From positions 1 through 33,913 of the forward strand of contig JAPLBB010000033.1 of assembly GCA_026392945.1 (NCBI GenBank): a DNA stretch of 33,913 nucleotides, written 5' to 3'. The translations under genes were made by a program, and so were the position numbers. Below the pieces are notes generated by a model. That model worked only from the letters and a program-made list of their open reading frames with translations, had not been told where the DNA came from and ran no database searches. Below are positions 7,819-15,485 of the stretch, in pieces (the first letter of the stretch is position 1; every line of letters starts with the position of its first letter). Source of the stretch: Actinomycetota bacterium. Its GTDB lineage: Bacteria > Actinomycetota > Actinomycetes > Nanopelagicales > Nanopelagicaceae.

Positions 7819-7830
7819 TGTCTATACCAA
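7819..7830. promoter_or_regulatory. candidate GntR operator in the SIS/gntR divergent promoter
   Basis: TGTCTATACCAA (minus strand TTGGTATAGACA) resembles the TGGTCTAGACCA-type operators of HutC-subfamily regulators such as DasR/NagR. It lies 24 bases upstream of the GntR start codon and shares TGTCTATAC exactly with the palindrome at 10965-10980. Likely autoregulation plus control of the divergent SIS gene. Confidence 0.55.
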
Positions 7831-7854
7831 TTCTGAATAGAAGGTAGTCCAATC

Positions 7855-8631
7855 ATGCGGGCAGGTCAAGGCAAAGCTGGCGAAAAGGCCGCTTTGCGCT
7901 ACCAAGAAATTGAGGCCTGGCTAAGAGAAATCATCATGGCCGGCCGGCCTGGACAGGCGCTTCCCTCTGAGGTTGAGATTGCAACTAACTTTGAGGTTAG
8001 TCGAATGACAGCCCGACAAGCAGTTTTAAATTTAATGCGAGAAGGTTTAGTAGATCGAAGACGAGGTGCTGGAACATTTATTGCTGATAACCCCTTGCAC
8101 CGCAGAGAGGGCGTACTACTCTCATTTTCTGAGGATATGAAGCGGCGAGGACTTACACCATCTTCAACAATGATTTCAAGTAAAAAAGAGATTGCAACCT
8201 CAGAGGATAGAAACGCACTTGGTCTGAAAGATCCTTCCTCAGTTATTGTTATTAAAAGAATTCGAATCGCAGATGGCACACCATTAGCCCTTGAGCGAGT
8301 AGCACTTCTAACGCAATGTGCAGCAGTCTTAAATGAAGATCTTGAGAATGGATCACTACATGATGGGTTACGTAAAATCGGCTTTCAACCAACTGTAGCT
8401 AGTGGTTGGCTTAAGGCCCGGCTTGCTACCGCCCAAGAGGCAAGAAAATTAGATCTACCTTCAAAATCTCCACTGTTAGTTGAAACTAGAGTAATTGAAG
8501 ATGAAAATGGTTTAGCAATTGAACATACTGAAACTGCTTATGCGGCCAATCGTTACGTAGTGGACATTAAACTTAATTGTGCACCAGCGGTAATGGCGCC
8601 ATTTAAGGCAGCCCCAATGGCACCAGCATAA
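7855..8631 (+). CDS. GntR-family transcriptional regulator, HutC subfamily (UTRA domain)
   Basis: 258 residues. An N-terminal winged helix (about 15-80) shows the family pattern ALPSEVEIATNFEVSRMTARQAV followed by GLVDRRRGAGTFI. The UTRA ligand-binding domain (about 95-245) includes VIKRIRIADGTPLALERV and IEHTETAYAANRYVVDI. AGAAGGTAG precedes the ATG. It is the only plus-strand gene in the catabolic locus and is divergent from the SIS gene. HutC-type regulators usually bind a pathway sugar phosphate and release repression; matching candidate operators occur near 6911, 7819 and 10965. Its last 79 bases overlap the convergent kinase gene. Confidence 0.9.
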   Translation: MRAGQGKAGEKAALRYQEIEAWLREIIMAGRPGQALPSEVEIATNFEVSRMTARQAVLNLMREGLVDRRRGAGTFIADNPLHRREGVLLSFSEDMKRRGLTPSSTMISSKKEIATSEDRNALGLKDPSSVIVIKRIRIADGTPLALERVALLTQCAAVLNEDLENGSLHDGLRKIGFQPTVASGWLKARLATAQEARKLDLPSKSPLLVETRVIEDENGLAIEHTETAYAANRYVVDIKLNCAPAVMAPFKAAPMAPA

Positions 8632-9482
8632 AAACCTAGAGTTGCTGGCACAATATTTATTGCAGATTCTGGATAAATATTTGATTGTTTAGCCATTTCT
8701 TTACGGATCTCATTTAACAAAATATCACCAGATTGAGCAACCCCGCCACCAATAATTATTGTGTCTGGTGCAAGCACCACCATTACATTTGTTAGTGCAA
8801 TAGAAATCCAGTAGCCAACCTCTTTAAATGCAGCTAATGCTTGAGCATCACCGGCAACTGCTTTTTTATAAGCCTCTTCAGAAGTTTTTGTTCCGGCTAA
8901 TTTTGCAATTGCTGCTGAGTTTGTAAGTGTTTCAGCACATCCTCTGCTACCACAACCACATAGTGGGCCATCGACTTTAACAATCTGATGTGCAATTTCA
9001 CCAGCACCACCGGTTGATCCCATGTGAATCTTTCCATCGATAACGATTCCACCACCAACGCCGGTGCCAATTACATAACAGGCAACAGTTTTCTTACCAT
9101 GTGCTGCGCCCATAATTGCTTCAGCTAATGTAAAAGCGCGAGCATCATTAATTAAAGCGGTTGGTAATTTAACTGCATCTGCCACTGGAGCTAATGCTTG
9201 AAAGCCTTTCCAAGGTCCAGGCAGGTTTGGAAATAAGACAATAGTTCCATCTTTTGCGTTAAAAACCCCAGGTACGGCAACACCAACGCCAGCTAAATCT
9301 GGGAACTCTGCCAAATTATCTTTTGCTAATTTAGCTAATCTACTCACGACGTGAGCGGGTCCGCCTTCAGCTTCAGTTGCCTGATCATCTTTTTTTATTA
9401 CTTGCCACTTGTTATCAATTTTTTCAATAACAGCAACTTTAATGTTTGTGCCGCCAAGGTCTAAACCAAGATATTTAGTCAC
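8553..9482 (-). CDS. ROK-family sugar kinase
   Basis: 309 residues from a GTG at 9482, which puts the phosphate-binding motif LGLDLGGTNIKVAV right at the N-terminus as in other ROK proteins; GGAAAG lies upstream. In-frame ATG codons at 9500 and 9506 are alternatives. The ROK zinc motif CGCGSRGCAE is near residue 180, preceded by GAGEIAHQ, and the DLAGVGVAVPG segment near 75 is typical. It phosphorylates a hexose or aminosugar with ATP; sugar specificity is not readable. It overlaps the aldolase stop by eight bases (coupled) and the convergent regulator by 79 bases. Confidence 0.9.
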   Translation of the reverse strand: MTKYLGLDLGGTNIKVAVIEKIDNKWQVIKKDDQATEAEGGPAHVVSRLAKLAKDNLAEFPDLAGVGVAVPGVFNAKDGTIVLFPNLPGPWKGFQALAPVADAVKLPTALINDARAFTLAEAIMGAAHGKKTVACYVIGTGVGGGIVIDGKIHMGSTGGAGEIAHQIVKVDGPLCGCGSRGCAETLTNSAAIAKLAGTKTSEEAYKKAVAGDAQALAAFKEVGYWISIALTNVMVVLAPDTIIIGGGVAQSGDILLNEIRKEMAKQSNIYPESAINIVPATLGFYAGAIGAALNGAITAGAQLSLMSTT

Positions 9483-10164
9483 GGCCAAATCTTTCCACAT
9501 ATTCATCAATCATGATTGCAGTTGTAGTTGCGCCACTGCGAGAGATGCCAGCATCTAGATACTCAATTAATGCATCAAGAGTTCTAACGCCGCCTGCACT
9601 TTTAATCTTCATCTTAGGCGAAACACTACTACGCATTAACTTAATATCAGCAATAGTCGCACCCGTTGGGGCGTAACCGGTTGAGGTTTTAACATAATGC
9701 GCCCCGGCTGCCTCGGTAAGTTTGCAAGCGGTCACCTTTTCTGCCTCAGTTAAATATGCATTCTCTAAAATAACTTTAACTGTCTTATCACCTGCTGCTT
9801 TTACCACTGCTGCAATATCATCTTGCACCTGTTGATTTAAGCCAGATTTAAGCAATCCAATATTTAGCACTACATCAATTTCAGTAGCTCCATCTGCGAC
9901 AGCTTGCTTGGTTTCAAATACCTTAGTTTCGGTAGTAGAAGATCCGTGTGGGAAACCAACTACTGTGCCAATCTCAACATCAGTACCTTTAAGTAAGTCA
10001 GCACAAAACTTAACATCAGCAGGTTTGCAGCAAACTGATGCCACATCATACTTCTTAGCAATCTCACACCCAGTTTTTACTTCATCTCTAGTCATCTCTG
10101 GTTTTAGTAATGAGTGATCAATAGTTTTTGCTATCTGCTTCATTGAATACTTTGGATGTGCCAT
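9475..10164 (-). CDS. deoC: deoxyribose-phosphate aldolase
   Basis: 229 residues, normal DERA length. Key residues are visible: ATEIDVVLNIG with the catalytic-site Asp (about 100), the Schiff-base lysine in YVKTSTGYAPTGAT (about 160), and the second lysine in MKIKSAGGVRT (about 188). The reaction is 2-deoxyribose 5-phosphate to acetaldehyde plus glyceraldehyde 3-phosphate. AAAGGAG precedes the ATG at 10164. It lies between the SDR and ROK kinase genes and overlaps the kinase start. In this locus it may cleave a deoxysugar phosphate from nucleosides, or a related aldol substrate of the imported sugar. Confidence 0.93.
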   Translation of the reverse strand: MAHPKYSMKQIAKTIDHSLLKPEMTRDEVKTGCEIAKKYDVASVCCKPADVKFCADLLKGTDVEIGTVVGFPHGSSTTETKVFETKQAVADGATEIDVVLNIGLLKSGLNQQVQDDIAAVVKAAGDKTVKVILENAYLTEAEKVTACKLTEAAGAHYVKTSTGYAPTGATIADIKLMRSSVSPKMKIKSAGGVRTLDALIEYLDAGISRSGATTTAIMIDEYVERFGRD

Positions 10165-10181
10165 TTATTGCTCCTTTATTA

Positions 10182-10937
10182 TCAAACGCCAGAGATAGCG
10201 GACCATCCGCCATCAATTTCTAAAATTTGGCCAGTTACAGCTGGATTCTCAATTAAGTAGATATATCCAGAAACAACATTTTCTACCGGTAGTTGATTAC
10301 CAATTAACGGCTGCTTTCGGCTGGTGAACTCACTAATAATTTTATTTTCTGCTGCCCGAGCTGCCATTGGTGTTGCCACCAAACTTGGTGAAACTGCATT
10401 AATTCGTATGTTTTTGTCTAAGTAGGTGCTGGAAAGAGTTGTAACTAAGGTATTTATTGCACCCTTAGCTGCGGCGTAAGCATGTGTTTTGAAATGCTCA
10501 GGTGAAGGTGAGATTGCAAGTGCCGATGAGGTTAAAGTCAAAGAGCCTGGGCCATTACTTTTAAAGTATTTAATAGCCTCTCTGGCAGTCAAAAAAGCTG
10601 TAGTTAAATTTAATTCTAATGTCTTATCCCAAGCAGATTTTGTAATATCTTCAATTGCGCCATCTCCAAAAGATCTTCCAGATCCACCAACAATGGAAAC
10701 AACATGATCTAAGCCTTTTAGTTTACTTATTGCTTGTGCAAAGGCCTCTTCGGTTTGCTTTTCATCACGCAAATCAATTGGACTGAAACCAACAATATTT
10801 GAGCAACTTTTTTCTAATGCTTCACAATCTGACTTTTCACCGCCAATTAAATAAATTTCATACTTCCGCTCATTAAGCGCCTGTGCGAGCCCAGCAGCAA
10901 TCCCCCTGCTGCCAGTAATAATTACTTTTTGATTCAT
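10182..10937 (-). CDS. short-chain dehydrogenase/reductase (SDR)
   Basis: 251 residues, classical SDR length. The cofactor loop reads VIITGSRGIAAGLAQAL, slightly irregular against the usual TGxxxGIG. The catalytic serine is in LTLTSSALAIS (about 138) and the YxxxK pair in HAYAAAKGAINTL (about 152-156). The C-terminal VTGQILEIDGGW is typical. It probably uses NAD(P) to oxidise or reduce an intermediate of the sugar pathway. It is followed 17 bases later by deoC on the same strand and preceded by a palindromic candidate GntR operator, so it may start the SDR-deoC-ROK operon. Confidence 0.88.
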   Translation of the reverse strand: MNQKVIITGSRGIAAGLAQALNERKYEIYLIGGEKSDCEALEKSCSNIVGFSPIDLRDEKQTEEAFAQAISKLKGLDHVVSIVGGSGRSFGDGAIEDITKSAWDKTLELNLTTAFLTAREAIKYFKSNGPGSLTLTSSALAISPSPEHFKTHAYAAAKGAINTLVTTLSSTYLDKNIRINAVSPSLVATPMAARAAENKIISEFTSRKQPLIGNQLPVENVVSGYIYLIENPAVTGQILEIDGGWSAISGV

Positions 10938-10964
10938 TTGATAGAGCGTACCTAAAATCCTAAA

Positions 10965-10980
10965 AGTTGTCTATACAACT
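10965..10980. promoter_or_regulatory. palindromic candidate GntR operator upstream of the SDR gene
   Basis: AGTTGT-CTAT-ACAACT is an inverted repeat with six-base arms and the TTGT...ACAA form typical of HutC-subfamily operators. It begins 28 bases upstream of the SDR start codon at 10937. Its TGTCTATAC core is identical to the site next to the GntR gene, so the SDR-deoC-kinase operon is probably in the same regulon. Confidence 0.55.
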
Positions 10981-10990
10981 ATTAAACGCG

Positions 10991-12328
10991 CTATAAACCG
11001 ATCTCAGTAAGTGATTTAGAAAGAAGTTCTAAACCAAGCTTTGCATCACTCTCACCGATGTTACATGGTGGAACCATATGAATTCGGTTGAAGTTATTAA
11101 ATGGCATTAGCCCATTCTTTTTACATGTTGCAACAATCTCATTCATCTTGGCGCTAGACGCGCCATATGGTGCAAGTGGTTCGCGAGTTTTGCGATCTGT
11201 AACCATATCAATTCCCCAGAAAACTCCAGCACCTCTTATGTCGCCTATAACTTGATGCTTCTTAGCTAACTCATGTAATCCAGGACCTAAAATCTTTTCG
11301 CCAATCATTGCTGCATTTTCTACCATTTTTTCACTCTTCATAACATCAATTGTGGCAACCGCCGTTGCACAAGCCAGTGGGTGGCCAGAGTAGGTAAGGC
11401 CGCCTGGAAATACTCGTTCGTCAAAGGTTTTAACTACTGGCTCTGAAATCACAACTCCACCGAGTGGTACATAACCAGAGGTAACACCTTTAGCAAAAAC
11501 AATTAAATCTGGAGTTGATTTAGAGTGCTGATATCCAAACCACTTACCGGTTCTACCAAAACCTGACATAACCTCATCTGCAATCCATAAAATCTCATAC
11601 TTATCACAAAGTGCCCGAAGCCCATCTAGATAACCAGCCGGTGGCATTAATACGCCAGCAGTTCCAGGTACTGATTCAATTAATATTGCTGCAATAGTTT
11701 TGGGGCCCTCAAAAATAATTGTTTGCTCTAAATGCTCTAATGCCCGTTGTGATTCCTCTGCCTCATTTGTTGCCCAGAAAGCAGTTCGATATAGATATGG
11801 TCCCCAAAAATGCACATGTCCAAAACCAAACTCATTAGGAAATCTTCTTGGATCTCCAGTTGCATTTATCGCAGATCCAGTATTGCCATGATATGAACGA
11901 TAAGTTGAGAGCACTTTATGTTTATTCGTGTGAAGCCTGGCCATTCTGATGGCATTTTCAACTCCATCAGCTCCAGCATTCGTGAAGAAAACTTTCTTAA
12001 ATTTATCTCCGCCTATTTCTAGAATACTTTTTGCAGCCTCATTACGTGCCTCATTAGCATGTTGAGGAGCGATAGTAGTTAGTACATCTGCTTGCTCTTT
12101 TATGGCAGCAATAACTTTGGGATGCTGATGCCCGATATTTGTAAAAACTAATTGACTGGAAAAATCTAAATACTTTTTGCCGGTAAAGTCCCAAAAATAA
12201 GAGCCGGCTCCACCAGCAATTGCCATTGGTGAAATTTGAGCCTGGGCAGACCAAGAGTGGAAAACATTTGCCCGGTCATCAGCAAATACTTTTGCCGCTT
12301 TCTCTGGGTCATTAATTGGGGTACTCAC
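10991..12328 (-). CDS. class III PLP-dependent omega-aminotransferase
   Basis: 445 residues. PLP-site features: FTNAGADGVENAIRMAR (about 115), SYHGNTGSA (about 145), IADEVMSGFGRTGKWF with the cofactor Asp (about 245), and the Schiff-base lysine in VFAKGVTSGYVPLGG (about 277). This pattern is that of omega-amino acid/taurine/beta-alanine:pyruvate aminotransferases, which turn terminal amines into semialdehydes. The GTG at 12328 has AAGGGAG upstream. It diverges from the semialdehyde dehydrogenase gene, a pairing that suggests the two act in sequence on a beta-amino acid such as beta-alanine or 3-aminoisobutyrate. The amine donor is inferred. Confidence 0.88.
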   Translation of the reverse strand: MSTPINDPEKAAKVFADDRANVFHSWSAQAQISPMAIAGGAGSYFWDFTGKKYLDFSSQLVFTNIGHQHPKVIAAIKEQADVLTTIAPQHANEARNEAAKSILEIGGDKFKKVFFTNAGADGVENAIRMARLHTNKHKVLSTYRSYHGNTGSAINATGDPRRFPNEFGFGHVHFWGPYLYRTAFWATNEAEESQRALEHLEQTIIFEGPKTIAAILIESVPGTAGVLMPPAGYLDGLRALCDKYEILWIADEVMSGFGRTGKWFGYQHSKSTPDLIVFAKGVTSGYVPLGGVVISEPVVKTFDERVFPGGLTYSGHPLACATAVATIDVMKSEKMVENAAMIGEKILGPGLHELAKKHQVIGDIRGAGVFWGIDMVTDRKTREPLAPYGASSAKMNEIVATCKKNGLMPFNNFNRIHMVPPCNIGESDAKLGLELLSKSLTEIGL

Positions 12329-12429
12329 GCCACTCCCTTATCCCTTGCTTTGGTAGCCAATCTAATCACTTAAACAAAGGTTTTCCTAGCAGGGTGGAGA
12401 AGGCGATAAACCTGAAGTATTGTTGCGAT

Positions 12430-13914
12430 ATGAAAAGTATTTCGCATTGGATTAATGGCGCAGTTGTAAGTGAGAAATCCGACAAAACTGGTGAGGTATT
12501 CAACCCAGCAACTGGTCAGATTTGTGCAACTGTGGAGTTCGCAACACCAGCCACCGTTGATAAAGCGGTAACCGTTGCAACCGAAGCTTTTGCTAGTTGG
12601 CGACATAGCTCCCTTACTAAACGAACCCAAGTTTTATTTGCATTTAGAGAATTAGTTAATCAAAACAAAGAAAAAATAGCAGCGTTAATTACGCAAGAGC
12701 ATGGCAAGGTTTTAAGTGATGCCCTAGGTGAAGTAACTAGAGGACTTGAGGTTGCTGAGTTTGCATGTGGAATTCCTCATTTGTTAAAGGGTGGTTTCTC
12801 TGAAGAGGTATCAACTGGCGTAGATGTTTATTCAATTCGTCAGCCACTTGGACCAGTTGCGATTATTTCTCCATTTAATTTCCCAGCAATGGTGCCAATG
12901 TGGTTCTTTCCAATTGCACTTGCTTGTGGAAATACTGTAATTATTAAACCTTCAGAAAAAGATCCAAGTGCAATTATGTTTATTGCCGAACTTTTAAAAG
13001 AGGCCGGTTTACCCGACGGCGTATTTAACGTAGTCCATGGCGACAAGGTTGCAGTTGATGCACTTTTGGCCCATCCAGGAATTAAATCAATCTCTTTCGT
13101 TGGTTCAACACCAATTGCTAAATATGTTTATGAAACTGGCACAAAATCTGGAAAACGTGTTCAGGCATTAGGTGGCGCTAAAAACCACATGATTGTTTTA
13201 CCTGATGCTGATTTAGAACTTGCTGCTGATGCTGCCATTAATGCTGGTTTTGGCTCAGCTGGTGAGAGATGTATGGCAATTTCAGCAATAGTTGCAGTTG
13301 AGCCAATTGCAGATCAATTAATTGAAAAGATTAAAGAGCGTGCCTTAAAGATTAAGACTGGTGATGGCACAAAAGGTGCTGATATGGGACCTCTTGTTAC
13401 GAAAGTACACCGTGACAAAGTTGCTTCATATATAACTGCAGGTGAAAAAGAGGGCGCCAAGGTTGTAGTTGATGGCAGGAATGTTGATGTTGCTGGTGAT
13501 GGTTTTTGGCTAGGACCAACATTGTTTGATCAAGTAAAACCAAGTATGAGTATTTATCTAGAGGAGATATTTGGGCCAGTATTAAGTGTAATTAGAGTTA
13601 AAAGCTATGACGAGGCTTTAAACCTGGTTAATAGTCACCAATATGGAAATGGAACTGCAATCTTTACAAATGATGGTGGAGCAGCACGTAGGTTTCAAAA
13701 TGAAGTAGAGGTTGGAATGGTGGGAATAAATGTTCCAATTCCAGTACCAATGGCTTACTTCTCATTTGGTGGCTGGAAGAATTCTTTATTTGGAGATTCT
13801 CATGCCCATGGAACTGAAGGTGTTCACTTCTTTACCAGAGGAAAAGTTGTTACTTCTCGCTGGTTAGATCCAAGCCATGGTGGAATTAATTTAGGCTTTC
13901 CACAAAATACTTAA
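12430..13914 (+). CDS. mmsA: CoA-acylating methylmalonate/malonate-semialdehyde dehydrogenase
   Basis: 494 residues of the aldehyde dehydrogenase superfamily, MmsA/IolA branch. Distinctive marks are SPFNFPAMVPMWFFP (about 140), VGSTPIAKYVYETG (about 220), ALGGAKNHMIVLPDA (about 245) and the nucleophile in SAGERCMAISA (about 278). It converts (methyl)malonate semialdehyde, NAD and CoA to acetyl- or propionyl-CoA plus CO2. I start at the ATG at 12430, before KSISHWINGAVV, the usual N-terminus; an upstream open frame covers the promoter region. MmsA is the terminal enzyme of valine, beta-alanine, thymine and inositol catabolism, so it can serve either neighbouring pathway. Confidence 0.93.
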   Translation: MKSISHWINGAVVSEKSDKTGEVFNPATGQICATVEFATPATVDKAVTVATEAFASWRHSSLTKRTQVLFAFRELVNQNKEKIAALITQEHGKVLSDALGEVTRGLEVAEFACGIPHLLKGGFSEEVSTGVDVYSIRQPLGPVAIISPFNFPAMVPMWFFPIALACGNTVIIKPSEKDPSAIMFIAELLKEAGLPDGVFNVVHGDKVAVDALLAHPGIKSISFVGSTPIAKYVYETGTKSGKRVQALGGAKNHMIVLPDADLELAADAAINAGFGSAGERCMAISAIVAVEPIADQLIEKIKERALKIKTGDGTKGADMGPLVTKVHRDKVASYITAGEKEGAKVVVDGRNVDVAGDGFWLGPTLFDQVKPSMSIYLEEIFGPVLSVIRVKSYDEALNLVNSHQYGNGTAIFTNDGGAARRFQNEVEVGMVGINVPIPVPMAYFSFGGWKNSLFGDSHAHGTEGVHFFTRGKVVTSRWLDPSHGGINLGFPQNT

Positions 13915-15323
13915 CCGCGAAGATTTTTTGCAAGCTCCGCAAAATCATTAACCATAAAATCAACCTCGGCTTGGCCATGGGCCAAACTAATTAGCCACTG
14001 CTCATCTAATCCCGGTGGAGTCATAATTCCATGGTTTAACGCCCACAAGAATGATGTTTCTGCTACTAGAAAATCAGTGGCTTTGTAATCGCGATAATTT
14101 CTAACTGGTTTATCAGACCAAGTAACACAACCTTTAACACCAAAACCAACTGTGTGGGCAGGAAGTTCATACTCGGCAATAATTTCACTAATACGAGTAA
14201 GTGCTTGCATATTTAATGACTCTGCTTTTTCTAGTGCTTCTGGTGTACAAACTTTATCTACCGCTCTAACTCCAGCCATTGCTAAAATGTGTCCATTAAA
14301 TGTTCCTAGGTGAGGCATGCGTCCATCAGTAACTGGTTTCATAAACTCAGATTTACCACCAAAAGCTGCAAGTGGAATACCGCCACCAATCGATTTAGCA
14401 AGACAAATTAAATCTGGAACTACACCTAATCTTTGCGCTGCACCTTGTGGACCAGCGGTTAATCCAGTTTTTACTTCATCAAAAATCAAAACAATTTTAT
14501 ATTGATCGCAAAGTGCTCTTACCGATTCTAAATAACCTTCATCAGGCAAAACAATTCCGATATTTTCTAATACTGGTTCAACAATAAAACATGCAATTGT
14601 ATTTGCATGCTCTGAAAATACTTTTTCTAATGCTTGAATATTATTGAATGGCACAACATATGACTCACCTGGTATCGATGCATTTCCAATTACAGAGTTT
14701 GGTGCCTCTGCTGGGCCAGCTTTATCAAGTGAAGGCTTGGTTGAAACCATGACCGCGTCACCGCTTCCATGGTAGCCACCTTCAACTTTAACCACTCCTT
14801 CTTTGCCGGTGTAAGCACGGGCAGTTCTAACTGCATACATCGTTGATTCAGTTCCAGAGTTGGTAAAGCGAATCTGTTCAATTCCAAATCGGCGACATAA
14901 TCTCTCAGCAGCATCTCGTGAGATTGGAGATGGCGCTGTATATAGAGTTCCGACAGCTAAGGCAGCTTTAACTTCTGAAACCACCTCTGGATTTAAATGC
15001 CCAACTAACATCGAACCAAATCCCATAGAAAGGTCGAGCATCTTGCGGCCATCAACATCAGTCATCCAAGCTCCTTGCGCTGAGACGATAGCGATTGGGT
15101 ATGGCTCAAATGATTGGAAGGTTGAGTGAGCGCCCAGCGGAATATTCTGAACAGCTAATTGATGCTCAAGGCCTGAACTAAGTAATCTACTTTTATATAA
15201 ATCTAATTGTTGTTGTAAAAGTTTTTCTAATCTAGCGCTATCTAGCGGTTTTGAATGTGTAGGTACCGCGCGGAAGGTTTGAGGGTGATGCGTTTGTGTT
15301 TTCATGCGGATTTGTACAATCAT
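13911..15323 (-). CDS. class III aminotransferase, glutamate-1-semialdehyde aminomutase-like
   Basis: 470 residues. The core resembles HemL: MGFGSMLVGHLNPEVV (about 98), RFTNSGTESTMYAVRTAR (about 150), IFDEVKTGL (about 275) and the PLP lysine in LAKSIGGGIPLAAFGG (about 305). It carries about 60 extra residues before the core and departs from HemL at the active-site loop, so it is more likely a catabolic aminotransferase or aminomutase of the GSA-like group than the haem enzyme. Start codons at 15323 or 15305 are possible; neither has a clear ribosome site. Its stop overlaps mmsA's stop by four bases, and it diverges from the FAD oxidase. Substrate unknown. Confidence 0.82.
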   Translation of the reverse strand: MIVQIRMKTQTHHPQTFRAVPTHSKPLDSARLEKLLQQQLDLYKSRLLSSGLEHQLAVQNIPLGAHSTFQSFEPYPIAIVSAQGAWMTDVDGRKMLDLSMGFGSMLVGHLNPEVVSEVKAALAVGTLYTAPSPISRDAAERLCRRFGIEQIRFTNSGTESTMYAVRTARAYTGKEGVVKVEGGYHGSGDAVMVSTKPSLDKAGPAEAPNSVIGNASIPGESYVVPFNNIQALEKVFSEHANTIACFIVEPVLENIGIVLPDEGYLESVRALCDQYKIVLIFDEVKTGLTAGPQGAAQRLGVVPDLICLAKSIGGGIPLAAFGGKSEFMKPVTDGRMPHLGTFNGHILAMAGVRAVDKVCTPEALEKAESLNMQALTRISEIIAEYELPAHTVGFGVKGCVTWSDKPVRNYRDYKATDFLVAETSFLWALNHGIMTPPGLDEQWLISLAHGQAEVDFMVNDFAELAKNLRG

Positions 15324-15326
15324 AAG

Positions 15327-15341
15327 GGTTCAAATAGAACC
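15327..15341. promoter_or_regulatory. inverted repeat at the start of the GSA-like aminotransferase gene
   Basis: GGTTC-AAATA-GAACC is a perfect five-base-arm inverted repeat four bases upstream of the ATG at 15323. It is placed to act as an operator or a leader hairpin. A shorter palindrome AGTGCACT lies at 15351-15358. Short arms make chance possible. Confidence 0.3.
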
Positions 15342-15446
15342 AATGTGTGAAGTGCACTCTCCTAGTCAAACGTTGTCTTACTTAGGTAGTTTAGCAGAAC
15401 CAAAATTACTTTCAACCCCCATAAAACATGCGTAAAAATGTCAAAG

Positions 15447-15485
15447 TTTTAACAAGTAATACTGTTAAAAGGTAAGATCTACAAA
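15447..15485 (+). promoter_or_regulatory. promoter with overlapping inverted repeat, predicted leaderless start
   Basis: TTAACA (15449-15454) and TAAGAT (15473-15478), 18 bases apart, resemble the -35 and -10. The predicted transcript start falls on the A of the ATG at 15485, so the mRNA would be leaderless; no Shine-Dalgarno sequence is present. A perfect inverted repeat, TTTTAACA (15447-15454) and TGTTAAAA (15463-15470), spans the -35 and spacer, as a repressor operator would. Confidence 0.6.
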
